From assembly GCA_023664865.1 (NCBI GenBank), contig JAMPEU010000003.1:62001-126000 (forward strand): 64,000 bases of DNA. The letters are read 5' to 3'. The notes under the pieces are model-generated. The model saw nothing but the letters and a program-made list of their open reading frames with translations. It had not been told where the DNA came from and did no database searches. Source of the stretch: Butyrivibrio sp. (lineage in GTDB: Bacteria > Bacillota > Clostridia > Lachnospirales > Lachnospiraceae). Below, piece by piece: positions 51,224-60,848 of the stretch (within the stretch, counting starts at the first letter, position 1; each line of letters starts with the position of its first letter). Made by a program: the position numbers and the translations under genes.

Positions 51224-53265
51224 TATGCTGTCACCATCCCAACGGACTGTAATTCAATATTGGATTCCACTTCATTATACGATACAACCACTAAGTCCTT
51301 AAAATAATCTTCCGTCAATTTCTTAAAGTATGCGCGCACAATCGGCGATGTTATGATTATCGGCATCTTGCCCACGTCTTCAAGTTTCTTAGTCTCTGAC
51401 GCAACCGAATCCATGATTGATTTGGTCTTATTCGGATCCAGAGTTAAATATGCACCCTGCTCCGTCTGTTTCACGCTTCCCATGATTTCCTGCTCTACCT
51501 TCGGATCAAGCGTCACTACGCTGGTCGTCTCATTTGCCGGGAAGAACTTATTGGAAATAGCGCGCTTGAGGCTCTGCCTTACATACTCTGTCAGAATATC
51601 AGTATCCCTCGTTGTAGCCGCATAATCCGCCAGCGTCTCGAATATCGTCAGCAAATCCCTGATGGAGATGCCCTCACGCAGCAGGTTTTGCAATACCTTC
51701 TGAATTTCGCCAATCCCAAGCAGTTTCGGAACCAGTTCCTCCACCAGTGAAGGATTGGAATCTTTAAGGTTATCAACAAGATGCTGTACATCCTGTCTGG
51801 TAAGCAGCTCTGCTATATACTGCCTGATTATTTCCGTCAGGTGCGTAGCGATAATCGACGGCGGATCTACCACGGTATAACCCATGCTCTCCGCACGTTC
51901 CCTCTGTCCCTCCGTAATCCAGATGGCGGGCAGATGGAAGGAAGGTTCAAACGTAGGTATACCGGTAATCTCTTCTTCGACATATCCCGGATTCATCGCC
52001 ATATAATGATCGAAAAGAATCTCGCCTTCACTTACCTGAACGCCCTTAATCTTAATAATATACTGGTTAGGGTTAAGCTGTATATTATCGCGCAGACGTA
52101 TGATAGGAACTACTGTTCCAAGCTCTAGGGCTATCTGCCTACGTATCATTACTACACGGTCTAACAAATCGCCGCCCTGATTGACGTCTGCAAGCGGTAT
52201 GATGCCATAACCGAACTCCAATTCTATCGGATCTACCTGCAGCAGGGACGTTACATTCTCAGGCTGCCTGATTTCCTCCGCCGCCGCTTCCTCGGTATCA
52301 ACTTCACTTTCTATTTCAGCAGTCTCGATAGTTCCTGCAATAATTCTTCCTATTACTATAAAGCATATGCCAAGCCCCACAAAGATAACCGGATTAAGCG
52401 GCGTCACAATACCCAGAAACGCCAATACCGCGCCTACCAGATAGAGGACTTTAGGCACGCCGAACAACTGGCTGATAAGCACAGTACCGAAGTCCGCTTC
52501 CTTAGAACCTTTGGTGACGAGGATACCTGTGGAAAGAGAAATAAGCAGAGACGGAATCTGGCTTACCAGACCATCGCCGATTGTCAGAATCGTATACTTA
52601 TCAACGGCTTCCGCTAATTCCATATTCTGTCTGAACATACCCATTAAAATACCGCCGACTATGTTGACAGCCGTTATAAACAGACCAGCCGTCGCATCTC
52701 CCTTAACATACTTTACGGCACCATCCATAGAACCGAAGAAACTTGCCTCGTCCTGAATCTTTTGACGCTGCGCTGCCGCTTCCGCATCCGTAATCGCTCC
52801 GGTATTCAAGTCAGCGTCAATCGCCATCTGCTTACCGGGCATAGCGTCCAGTGTAAATCTTGCCGTTACCTCAGCTACACGCTCCGAACCTTTATTGATA
52901 ATCATAAACTGTACTATAATCAAGATAATAAATACTATAACGCCGATAACAAGGTCGCCGCCGCCTACATACTGTCCGAATGTAGATACGACATTTCCGG
53001 CGTCACCTTTTGTAAGAATAAGTCTGGTAGAAGATACGTTCAGAGCAATTCTGAAAATCGTGGTGAACAAAAGAATCGTAGGATAAAACGACATCTTAAG
53101 GACTTCATTGGCAAACATACAACTGAACATAACGGAAAATGCCACAGCCATATTACATGCAAGCAATACGTCCAAAAGACCTGACGAAATCGGGACAATC
53201 AGCATAATAAATGCCGAAAGCACATACAAGACTACCCCTATGTCAGCCTTTTTCAATCCCTGCAT
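51223..53265 (-). CDS. flhA: Flagellar export gate protein FlhA
   Basis: The 680-residue protein has eight membrane helices in the first half, with the conserved cytoplasmic FHIPEP-type loop (here the segment around ARFTLDAMPGKQMAIDADLN), and a large cytoplasmic domain that binds export chaperones and substrates. It is the main export gate together with FlhB, FliP, FliQ and FliR. The start has GGAGGAG. It is between flhB and flhF. Confidence 0.98.
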   Translation of the reverse strand: MQGLKKADIGVVLYVLSAFIMLIVPISSGLLDVLLACNMAVAFSVMFSCMFANEVLKMSFYPTILLFTTIFRIALNVSSTRLILTKGDAGNVVSTFGQYVGGGDLVIGVIVFIILIIVQFMIINKGSERVAEVTARFTLDAMPGKQMAIDADLNTGAITDAEAAAQRQKIQDEASFFGSMDGAVKYVKGDATAGLFITAVNIVGGILMGMFRQNMELAEAVDKYTILTIGDGLVSQIPSLLISLSTGILVTKGSKEADFGTVLISQLFGVPKVLYLVGAVLAFLGIVTPLNPVIFVGLGICFIVIGRIIAGTIETAEIESEVDTEEAAAEEIRQPENVTSLLQVDPIELEFGYGIIPLADVNQGGDLLDRVVMIRRQIALELGTVVPIIRLRDNIQLNPNQYIIKIKGVQVSEGEILFDHYMAMNPGYVEEEITGIPTFEPSFHLPAIWITEGQRERAESMGYTVVDPPSIIATHLTEIIRQYIAELLTRQDVQHLVDNLKDSNPSLVEELVPKLLGIGEIQKVLQNLLREGISIRDLLTIFETLADYAATTRDTDILTEYVRQSLKRAISNKFFPANETTSVVTLDPKVEQEIMGSVKQTEQGAYLTLDPNKTKSIMDSVASETKKLEDVGKMPIIITSPIVRAYFKKLTEDYFKDLVVVSYNEVESNIELQSVGMVTA

Positions 53266-53288
53266 ATCTTCTCCTCCTTTCTATATAG

Positions 53289-54401
53289 CTATACCTTCCC
53301 CTGCAGATGATATACAAACGCCAGCACTTCCGCCACTGCCTGATACAATTCAGGCGGCACTACCCCGCCGACTTCCACATTCGCATACAGCATTCTTGCA
53401 AGCGGTTTGTTCTCAACTATCTCAATATGGTTCTCCTTGGCGGCATCCTTAATCTTCTGCGCCAGATAATCCGCGCCTTTGGCAAGCACATACGGAGCAT
53501 CATAAAGTTCAGGATCATATTTTATAGCGACAGCATAATGCGTCGGGTTCGTAATAACCACGTCCGCTTCGGGCAGGCTTTGCATCATTCGCCTTCTGGA
53601 AGCTTCCATCATACGCTGCCTTTGCTTGCTCTTAACCTTCGGGTCACCTTCCTGGTCTTTGTACTCGTCCTTTACTTCCTGCTTCGTCATCTTCATATCT
53701 TGCTTAAACTTAAACTTCTGATAAATATAGTCAGCAGCTGCGATGAAAGCATAGTAAAGGGAAATTCTGAATCCTAAATTAATCACCAAATCCCCGATTA
53801 ACGCAATCGACTCATATAACCCCCTGTTATATAATAGGAAAATACTCGGCGCATTCTTCTTTAGGTAAGAATAAACCGCGTATATAATAATCAATATCTT
53901 TCCAACCGCTTTAACCAATTCCACCAGCGAACGAGGTGAAAAAATCCTCTTAACGCCGCTTATCGGATTCAACTTGCTAAACTTCGGTTTCATAGGCTTA
54001 GTCGTAATATTCCACTTTACCTGCAGCAGATTAGTTATAAAGGCAACCAAAAATCCGATTATCAATATAGGCGCAATCAACTTAAGGACCGTAGTAAGAC
54101 CGCGGATAAAAAGCGCCCGGAACGTAAGGCTCTGCAATTCCCCGTCGTACAGCTTAATATACTCAGGTATCTGCGTGTATATATTCTGGAACAGCGCGAT
54201 AAAAGTCTCGCCCATGTTGCCTACCCAGAATTTTAATATCAGAAAAAGCGCCAGCAGCTCAAACACATTGGTTACTTCCTTGCTTTTTGCCACCTGGCCT
54301 TCATTTCTGGCATCTTTTAGTTTCTTGCCTGTAGGTTCCTCGGTTTTTTCACCACCCGGACCGTCTTTAGCGAAAAACTGCAGGTTATATTCCAAAATCA
54401 T
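53289..54401 (-). CDS. flhB: Flagellar export switch protein FlhB
   Basis: The 370-residue protein has an N-terminal GEKTEEPTGKKLKDARNEGQVAKS, four membrane helices, and a cytoplasmic domain with the autocleavage motif NPTH (VVITNPTHYAVAIKYD). Cleavage there switches export from rod and hook to filament proteins. The order fliR-flhB-flhA is the common one; the fliR stop is next to its start. Confidence 0.98.
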   Translation of the reverse strand: MILEYNLQFFAKDGPGGEKTEEPTGKKLKDARNEGQVAKSKEVTNVFELLALFLILKFWVGNMGETFIALFQNIYTQIPEYIKLYDGELQSLTFRALFIRGLTTVLKLIAPILIIGFLVAFITNLLQVKWNITTKPMKPKFSKLNPISGVKRIFSPRSLVELVKAVGKILIIIYAVYSYLKKNAPSIFLLYNRGLYESIALIGDLVINLGFRISLYYAFIAAADYIYQKFKFKQDMKMTKQEVKDEYKDQEGDPKVKSKQRQRMMEASRRRMMQSLPEADVVITNPTHYAVAIKYDPELYDAPYVLAKGADYLAQKIKDAAKENHIEIVENKPLARMLYANVEVGGVVPPELYQAVAEVLAFVYHLQGKV

Positions 54402-54402
54402 C

Positions 54403-55182
54403 TCAAATCATTCCCTTGACAAAAGCCTCTATCACAGCCTTCATTTCACTGAATATAAAATCTCCTGCCCCCGGCAGCATCCTGACTGTCAGATACATAA
54501 CGGAAAGCCCGACCAGCACCTTGAGCTGTAAGCCTACTACAAACATATTCATCTGCGGCGCCACCTTGGCAAGTATACCCAGAATACAGTTTAATAACAA
54601 AATCACACAGAATATCGGCAAGCATATTCTAAAACCTATAATAATATAATCACCCATGAAGCGTATCATGGTTTCCACAATGGAATCCGTATTAAAGACC
54701 GCCCCGTTTATCGGTATCAATGTAAAAGTATCGATTAACGCTCCAAACAAATACCTGTACATGCCCGAAACAATCAACATTAGCGAAAACATATATTGAT
54801 AAAGGACTCCGCTGAATGTCGCGTTCTGGTTAGTCGCAGGGTCTAACAAAGACACCATCGTAAGACCGACTTCCATATCCGCGATATTTCCTGCAAAAGC
54901 CGCAACCGTCATACAAAGCTGCGCCCCCCAGCCTATCAGAATCCCCGTTATTGCCTCTTTCATGACTATAACCGCATATTCGCTTACAGTGTCATAAACC
55001 ACGACATTGTGGTCGATATTCACAAACAATAGATAAGCGGTAAAGATTCCAAGCCCTACCCTTACCCTCCGCGGCGTGTTATTCATACTGAAAAATGGCG
55101 CTGCAAAAATAAAGCATGTCACACGCACCAGTATCAGTAAAAAAAACTCTAAATCAGCATAACTAAAAGTAACATCTATCAT
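54403..55182 (-). CDS. fliR: Flagellar export protein FliR
   Basis: The 259-residue membrane protein has about six helices and the typical RVTCFIFAAPFF start region and YAVIVMKEAITGILIGW. It forms the export gate core with FliP and FliQ. It lies between fliQ and flhB, with a one-base gap to flhB. Confidence 0.96.
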   Translation of the reverse strand: MIDVTFSYADLEFFLLILVRVTCFIFAAPFFSMNNTPRRVRVGLGIFTAYLLFVNIDHNVVVYDTVSEYAVIVMKEAITGILIGWGAQLCMTVAAFAGNIADMEVGLTMVSLLDPATNQNATFSGVLYQYMFSLMLIVSGMYRYLFGALIDTFTLIPINGAVFNTDSIVETMIRFMGDYIIIGFRICLPIFCVILLLNCILGILAKVAPQMNMFVVGLQLKVLVGLSVMYLTVRMLPGAGDFIFSEMKAVIEAFVKGMI

Positions 55183-55191
55183 AGCGCTGCC

Positions 55192-55461
55192 TTATCTTAT
55201 ATATAAACTGAAACTCTCCCACAAGCTCTGCATAAAAGTGACCATATTATTAAGCATCCAGTGGCCTAACAGCATCAGAGTAATAAAGATGCCAAGGACT
55301 TTAGGCACGAAAGTAAGAGTCTGCTCCTGAATCGACGTAACGGTTTGAAAGATACTTACGGTAAGGCCTATGCACAACGAAACAAGCAGCACAGGCGCTG
55401 CAGTCTTAACAATCGTAAAAAGACACTCTGACGCAATTGCAGTAATATCATCTATTGTCAT
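55192..55461 (-). CDS. fliQ: Flagellar export protein FliQ
   Basis: The 89-residue protein has two membrane helices and the conserved PVLLVSLCIGLTVSIFQTVTSIQEQTLTFVPK stretch in which Gln-Glu-x-Thr is the family hallmark (given here in part: QTVTSIQEQTLTF). It sits between fliP and fliR. Confidence 0.97.
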   Translation of the reverse strand: MTIDDITAIASECLFTIVKTAAPVLLVSLCIGLTVSIFQTVTSIQEQTLTFVPKVLGIFITLMLLGHWMLNNMVTFMQSLWESFSLYIR

Positions 55462-55484
55462 ATAAATCGCCTCCTTTAACTATG

Positions 55485-56351
55485 CTAATAGAATGTCCGT
55501 ACCAGCTGCCCAATAATCAGATTCCAGCCATCTGCCAATACAAACAAAAGGATTTTGAACGGCATGGATATCGTAGTAGGGGGCAGCATCATCATACCCA
55601 TCGCCATAAGGGTAGATGCAACCACCATATCTATTACGATAAACGGAATATATATCAGGAATCCTATAATAAATGCAGTTCTAAGCTCGCTGATAATAAA
55701 GCTTGGAATCAGAACGCTCATAGGTATATCGTCAAGCTCACCCGTCCATTCACTGCGGCTGATTTCCATAAACAAGCCGACGTCCTTCTTCTGCGTATGC
55801 GGATACATAAACTCGCGTATAGGCTTTGCCGCTGCCTCGAGCGCTTCTTCCTGAGTAAGCTCTCCCGCTTCAAACGGCGCTATTGCATCCGTATATATGC
55901 TCGCTATTGTCGGCTGCATAATAAAAAATGTCAAAAAAAGCGCCAGTCCAATCAGAACATTATTAGGCGGCGCCGTCTGCGTATTAAGTGCCGCCCTCGT
56001 AAAATGCAGAACAATAATAATTCTGGTAAACGAGGTCAGCATAACTATCAGTGACGGTGCAATAGCAATCAGGGTAAGGGTAATTAAGATTCTCAAAGCG
56101 CCATTCAGCGTGCCGTTACCGTTATTGTATGTAAGCGTCACCGTATTCGCAATATTCAGTTCCTGCAAATCGTCGGCATCTTCGGACGAACCGGGATCTT
56201 CCAGATTGGTTCTTTCCTCTGTCGTACCGGTAAGATGCCTGTTTATTTCGGTTCTGTCAGTTGCATATGCAACATTTTTTGTACTAATAAAAGCTATTAT
56301 AAACAATATACCTGCAAGGAACAGCAGGCCCTGAAACTTTTTCTTCATCAT
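55485..56351 (-). CDS. fliP: Flagellar export protein FliP
   Basis: The 288-residue protein has an N-terminal signal-type helix, a periplasmic-side loop, and the FliP core: ALNTQTAPPNNVLIGLALFLTFF, the cytosolic/outer loop with QEEALEAAAKPIREFM, and the C-terminal FIIGFLIYIPFIVIDMVVAS helices. It forms the export channel with FliQ and FliR. The N-terminal loop of about 60 residues is longer than in Bacillus. Confidence 0.97.
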   Translation of the reverse strand: MMKKKFQGLLFLAGILFIIAFISTKNVAYATDRTEINRHLTGTTEERTNLEDPGSSEDADDLQELNIANTVTLTYNNGNGTLNGALRILITLTLIAIAPSLIVMLTSFTRIIIVLHFTRAALNTQTAPPNNVLIGLALFLTFFIMQPTIASIYTDAIAPFEAGELTQEEALEAAAKPIREFMYPHTQKKDVGLFMEISRSEWTGELDDIPMSVLIPSFIISELRTAFIIGFLIYIPFIVIDMVVASTLMAMGMMMLPPTTISMPFKILLFVLADGWNLIIGQLVRTFY

Positions 56352-56357
56352 TATCGC

Positions 56358-56750
56358 CTACTCATTCTCATTTCGGTCATCTGCTTTTCCAAAAGAACCT
56401 TTTTTCTGTACCTTTTCAAACAGTTCTTTAAAGCTGAATTGTTCAGCAGCTTCTCCAGCATCCGCTAATTCAAGCTGTTCTTCAGATAACTCTGCTAACA
56501 TTGTAACAGAATCTTTGCACACTGCTACTGCCAAATATTTCCGCCCAACACGAATAATCTGAATATACTTATTATTGTTGAGACGAATCGCCTCAAGCAA
56601 TTCGATATTGGCATTAATCATTTTACCCTTCTGGTATCCTGCAATCCATTTGGTCGTCCAGTAGGTAATTGCCAATACAAACACAAAGATAATAAGCACA
56701 GTCATAAACTGCAGATAAGAATCCGTACTATGCGAGACAGATATCAGCAT
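56358..56750 (-). CDS. fliO: Flagellar biosynthetic protein FliO
   Basis: The 130-residue protein has one membrane helix near 17-37, followed by a cytoplasmic domain (YQKGKMINANIELLEAIRLNNNKYIQIIRVGRKYLAVAV) typical of the FliO/FliZ family, and a polar tail. It stabilises FliP during export apparatus assembly. Its frame begins immediately after the cheY stop codon. Confidence 0.88.
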   Translation of the reverse strand: MLISVSHSTDSYLQFMTVLIIFVFVLAITYWTTKWIAGYQKGKMINANIELLEAIRLNNNKYIQIIRVGRKYLAVAVCKDSVTMLAELSEEQLELADAGEAAEQFSFKELFEKVQKKGSFGKADDRNENE

Positions 56751-57113
56751 TTAACCAACTACTTTCTTGACAGCTTCCAATACACGGTCTGCCTGGAAAG
56801 GCTTAACGATGAAATCTTTGGCTCCGGACTGAATAGATTCAATAACCATCGCCTGCTGTCCCATAGCTGAACACATAATAACGGTTGCTCCCGGATCAGA
56901 CTCTTTAATCTTCTTAAGAGCCTGTATACCGTCCATCTCCGGCATAGTAATATCCATCAGTACGAGATCAGGCTTGAGTTCGTTGTACTTCTCAACAGCC
57001 TTGGCGCCGTTTTCTGCTTCTCCGGCAACATTATATCCGTTCTTTGTCAGGATATCCTTAATCATCATACGCATGAAAGCTGCATCATCACATACTAAAA
57101 TATTTTTTGCCAT
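56751..57113 (-). CDS. cheY: Chemotaxis response regulator CheY
   Basis: The 120-residue single-domain receiver has the acidic pair Asp9-Asp10, phospho-acceptor Asp54 (LVLMDITMPEMDG), the conserved Thr/Ser in VIMCSAMG and Lys in FIVKPF. CheY-phosphate binds FliM and FliY to change rotation. It lies between fliY and fliO, as in other Firmicutes. Confidence 0.97.
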   Translation of the reverse strand: MAKNILVCDDAAFMRMMIKDILTKNGYNVAGEAENGAKAVEKYNELKPDLVLMDITMPEMDGIQALKKIKESDPGATVIMCSAMGQQAMVIESIQSGAKDFIVKPFQADRVLEAVKKVVG

Positions 57114-57186
57114 ATCATCTTCTCCTATAACATATTATTTTTAATAATATTTTACTTTATACATAAAGTTCACATGAGTGCCTTTA

Positions 57187-58431
57187 TTACTTAATTATTT
57201 CGGTTACTCTGACACCGAAGCTCTCTTCGATTACCACTACCTCGCCCTTGGCTACGAACTTGCCGTTGACAAGTACGTCAATCGGTTCGCCGGCAATCTT
57301 ATCAAGCTCTATGATAGTGCCGGGTGCAAATTCCAAAATATCCGAAATGGATTTCGCCGTTCTTCCAAGTTCTACGGTAACCTCCAGTGGAACATCTTTG
57401 ATTAGGTCGATGTTTTCCTGAGGCTGCATCGGATTAAATCCACCGGCGAAGTTTTGGAACTGTGCAGGCTGTATGTTCATATTAGGCTGCATCTGCGGCA
57501 TCGCCATTTGCGGCATCATCTGCATCTGTGGCATTCCCATCTGCGGCATCATCTGCATCTGCGGCATTCCCATCTGCATTTGGCTCATATCCATCTGCGG
57601 CATCTGCATCTGTGGCGCCGCCTGCTGTCCCATATCCATCTGCGGAGCCGCCATTGCGGGCGCTGGAGCCGGTGCAGGTTCTGCTGCAGGCGCCGGTTCA
57701 GGTTCTGCCCCTCCCATCTGCGATGTAAGGAAGGTAGTACACAGCTCCTTGGCAAAATCTACAGGATATAACTGCATGATAGTCGAATCTACCAAATCGC
57801 CAATCTGCATATGGAAAGCTATTTTAACAAATGTTCCTGCAAGAAAAGGCGATATGTCTCCGCCCGACTTAAACTCCGTCAAATCCACCAGACTTGCTTC
57901 CGGCGGGCTGATATCTATCATCTTGCCAAGCATCGTGGAGAGTGAAGTCGCCGACGAACCCATCATCTGGTTCATCGCCTCGGAGATTGCGCTTAAGTGC
58001 AGTTCTCCTAATTCTCCATCAGTATTGCTGCCGTCTCCGCCCATCATCAGGTCTGTAATTACTTTAACATCATGCTCCTTTAAAATCAAGATGTTTGAAC
58101 CATCAAGACCAACTGTATATTTGATTTGTATAAACACACACGGTCTTTCATATTCCGTCAGCACATTTTCCCAATTCGCCAATGTCACTACAGGCGTTGT
58201 AATGTTGACCTTATTATTTACAAGAGAAAACAATGTCGTTGCCGAGGAACCCATACTGATATTGGCGACTTCGCCAATGGCGTCTTTTTCGATATCAGTC
58301 AAAAGACTGTCGTCGATATCGGATGAACCGCCGGGCGCTGCATCGCTAGATGCAGAACTGCTATCGTCAGATTCAGAGACTCCGCCGTTTAATAACGCAT
58401 TTATTTCGTCCTGTGATAACATTCCGTCCAT
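57187..58431 (-). CDS. fliY: Flagellar motor switch phosphatase FliY (FliN-type)
   Basis: The 414-residue protein has an N-terminal CheY-P binding motif (MLSQDEINALLNGG), a CheC-like phosphatase domain with two E-x2-N centres (IGEVANISMGSSATT and ISEAMNQMMGSSATS), a linker of about 95 residues, and a C-terminal FliN/SpoA domain (DVPLEVTVELGRTAKSISDILEF) that builds the C-ring. The linker is first Pro/Ala/Glu-rich and then extremely Met/Gln/Pro-rich, with 22 methionines in about 60 residues and repeats such as MPQMQMMPQMG. It dephosphorylates CheY-P at the switch. It follows fliM closely. Confidence 0.97.
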   Translation of the reverse strand: MDGMLSQDEINALLNGGVSESDDSSSASSDAAPGGSSDIDDSLLTDIEKDAIGEVANISMGSSATTLFSLVNNKVNITTPVVTLANWENVLTEYERPCVFIQIKYTVGLDGSNILILKEHDVKVITDLMMGGDGSNTDGELGELHLSAISEAMNQMMGSSATSLSTMLGKMIDISPPEASLVDLTEFKSGGDISPFLAGTFVKIAFHMQIGDLVDSTIMQLYPVDFAKELCTTFLTSQMGGAEPEPAPAAEPAPAPAPAMAAPQMDMGQQAAPQMQMPQMDMSQMQMGMPQMQMMPQMGMPQMQMMPQMAMPQMQPNMNIQPAQFQNFAGGFNPMQPQENIDLIKDVPLEVTVELGRTAKSISDILEFAPGTIIELDKIAGEPIDVLVNGKFVAKGEVVVIEESFGVRVTEIIK

Positions 58432-58435
58432 GCCT

Positions 58436-59419
58436 CTATACTTCCTCCTCTCTGAATACAGACGTTACTCTAACTGCGTATTTGTCCTTATTAGTGCCGG
58501 GCAGCGCAGTGAATTTCTTAATATTGCCGACATATATATTTAAGTCGCTGTCAACATTGGTATCCAGCCGTATTATATCTCCCAGCTGCAAGTTGACAAA
58601 ATCATTTAATGACACTTTACTCTTTCCAAGCACGGCTTTGACCGGTATATCTACCCTTCTGATCATAGCCTCAATGAAATCATTATAATCCTCATCATCC
58701 TGCTCCTGCATGTTGGCATACCAATACTTCGTATTCAACTTATCCATTACGCTTTCCAGCGTAAAGAATGGCAGACAGACATTCATCAAACCTTCTACAT
58801 CGCCAACCTTTATATTCAGAGTGACGATGGCTATCATATCGTTAGGCGCTATAATCTGCGCAAACTGCGAGTTAGTCTCGATTCTCTCTAAGACCGGACT
58901 TATATCCACCACGTTCTTCCACGGTTCTCGCATAAGCTGGATAAATACGACCATCATCTTTTCTATAATAGTCATTTCTATCTCGGAATATTCCCTGTTC
59001 TTTTCAAGCGGCTCCCCCTGCCCCCCCAGCATCCTGTCAATCATCGCAAAGCCTAGATTAGGGGCTAACTCTACTAAAATCGTGCCGCCTAATGGCTGGA
59101 AATTGACGATTCCGAGTATCAAAGGATTAGAAAGCGCATTGCTGAACTCCGAGAAAATAACCGTCTCCGAACTCGTTACAGTCACCTGCACGCTTTTTCT
59201 TAAATAAACCGGCAGATTGGTAGATAACAATCTTCCGTAATGTTCAAATATAATTTCCAAAGTACGAAGATGCTCTTTGGAGAATTTCGTAGGTCGTTTG
59301 AAATCATAGTTCTTAACCTGCTTCTCATTGGTATCCTGCATCTGATCCGCTTCTAATTCACCGCTGCTTAGAGCTGCAAGCAAATTATCTATCTCATTTT
59401 GAGAAAGTACCTCGCCCAC
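58436..59419 (-). CDS. fliM: Flagellar motor switch protein FliM
   Basis: The 327-residue protein has the CheY-P binding N-terminal motif (LSQNEIDNLLAAL), the middle CheC-like domain without phosphatase residues (PLGGTILVELAPNLGFAMIDRMLGG) and the C-terminal SpoA domain (VNLQLGDIIRLDTN). It forms the C-ring with FliG and FliY and sets rotation direction. The start is GTG with a perfect AGGAGGTGA site. Confidence 0.98.
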   Translation of the reverse strand: MGEVLSQNEIDNLLAALSSGELEADQMQDTNEKQVKNYDFKRPTKFSKEHLRTLEIIFEHYGRLLSTNLPVYLRKSVQVTVTSSETVIFSEFSNALSNPLILGIVNFQPLGGTILVELAPNLGFAMIDRMLGGQGEPLEKNREYSEIEMTIIEKMMVVFIQLMREPWKNVVDISPVLERIETNSQFAQIIAPNDMIAIVTLNIKVGDVEGLMNVCLPFFTLESVMDKLNTKYWYANMQEQDDEDYNDFIEAMIRRVDIPVKAVLGKSKVSLNDFVNLQLGDIIRLDTNVDSDLNIYVGNIKKFTALPGTNKDKYAVRVTSVFREEEV

Positions 59420-59461
59420 GAAAATTCACCTCCTATGGATTATTATACATCATATGACGGG

Positions 59462-60004
59462 CTATTGGTACAAAATACTTCCAAAACCTACATCAAAAAT
59501 GAAATCGGATTCATACATTGCCTGTACTTCCGCCAATATTTCTTCTTTAATCGTCTCTTCGTTGCCCTTTGCTTCCTCCATGCTGTACTGGGCAAATATG
59601 GTATTAATCTTATCTTTAATCATTTCTTCCTGGGCTGATAAGTCTTCGCCAAATTTCTTATAACCGTCATTCTTCGTATTAATCGAGAAGCTTATCGACG
59701 CCATGCAGAAATGGCTCGTCGCCTTAGTCTTGCCTTCCGCATCAACCTCTACGCTATCCTTAAGCGGAATAGTCATTTTCTCGGAGATACTGTAAGACGC
59801 AATATTCTCCATCGGAACTATTTCTTTTATATCGCCCGTATTGTCCTGAGCCGTCAGCTCTAAGTTAAGCGCCGCCGCGATATCCTTCACTAAGTCTGTC
59901 GAGGCTTTGATATTTCCGACTAAGGTAAACATCATTACTGCCGTCAGCACAATATTCACTACCAAAAGCGCCAGTATAATAATTGAAATAAGATTCTTTT
60001 TCAT
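59462..60004 (-). CDS. fliL: Flagellar basal body-associated protein FliL
   Basis: The 180-residue protein has an N-terminal membrane helix (6-28) and an outer domain (ASYSISEKMTIPLKDS, SISFSINTKN) with the FliL stomatin-like layout, ending near YESDFIFDVGFGSILYQ. It supports the stator ring. It is located between motB and fliM. Confidence 0.92.
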   Translation of the reverse strand: MKKNLISIIILALLVVNIVLTAVMMFTLVGNIKASTDLVKDIAAALNLELTAQDNTGDIKEIVPMENIASYSISEKMTIPLKDSVEVDAEGKTKATSHFCMASISFSINTKNDGYKKFGEDLSAQEEMIKDKINTIFAQYSMEEAKGNEETIKEEILAEVQAMYESDFIFDVGFGSILYQ

Positions 60005-60041
60005 TATAGCATTTTCTCCCCTTTATTTGTAGCTTTTTTTA

Positions 60042-60848
60042 TTAGTATGAACTCAATGATGTATATATCTTGATTTCAACACGCCTGTTCATCGTCCTGC
60101 CTTCCGGCGTAGAGTTATCCGCAACCGGCATATACTCGCCGCGTCCCGAATGTTTCACCATCGCAGGATCAAGGTTTGTCACCTGTAACAGATAATTGAA
60201 TACCGACAGCGCACGCCCTGAGCTAAGCTCGTCGTTATTGGAATACTTCGCGCCGGACATCGGTACGTTATCCGTATGCCCTTCGATTTCAATCGTACTC
60301 TGCGCGTAACTTTCCAGTATGACTCCTACCTGATTTAATACCGGCATCGCCGCCTCTTTAAGCTCTACGCTTCCTGAATCGAAAAGCACAGAACCCTTAA
60401 GGGTAAGCTGGACATACTGTGAAGTAAATTCAATATCTATTTCCTTATTAAGATTACTCTCGTCAACTGCTTCCTGTATCTTCTCTGCAAGTTCTTCCGC
60501 TTCTTCTAAGCCTGCTTCTTCCATCTTCTCCATTGCCGACTCTAAGTCTTCGGGAGTCGCCTCACTGTCGGACATCTTACCGGTACTGTTAATATACTGG
60601 TCAAGTTCATTCAACTGACTGACGCCCATTCCCGGAAGCACGCCATCCCCAATCGCAGTGGCTCCGGCGGTGAATATACTGAATGTCTGGTTAAAAGACG
60701 CTGCAATCATTTCAAACTTCTGAGCGTCTACCGTAGACATTGAAAACAGCAAAACGAAGAAACAGAGCAGCAGGTTCATCAAATCAGCAAATGTAGACTG
60801 CCACGCAGGCGCACCCTTTTTGGGTTCGTCCGGTTTCTTTTTAGCCAT
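60042..60848 (-). CDS. motB: Flagellar stator protein MotB
   Basis: The 268-residue protein has a short basic N-terminus, a single membrane helix with the proton-binding Asp in WQSTFADLMNLLLCFF, a linker, and an OmpA-type peptidoglycan-binding domain (EGHTDNVP, NNDELSSGRALSV, GRGEYMPVADN, NRRVEI). It anchors the stator to the cell wall. It overlaps motA by eight bases. Confidence 0.97.
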   Translation of the reverse strand: MAKKKPDEPKKGAPAWQSTFADLMNLLLCFFVLLFSMSTVDAQKFEMIAASFNQTFSIFTAGATAIGDGVLPGMGVSQLNELDQYINSTGKMSDSEATPEDLESAMEKMEEAGLEEAEELAEKIQEAVDESNLNKEIDIEFTSQYVQLTLKGSVLFDSGSVELKEAAMPVLNQVGVILESYAQSTIEIEGHTDNVPMSGAKYSNNDELSSGRALSVFNYLLQVTNLDPAMVKHSGRGEYMPVADNSTPEGRTMNRRVEIKIYTSLSSY

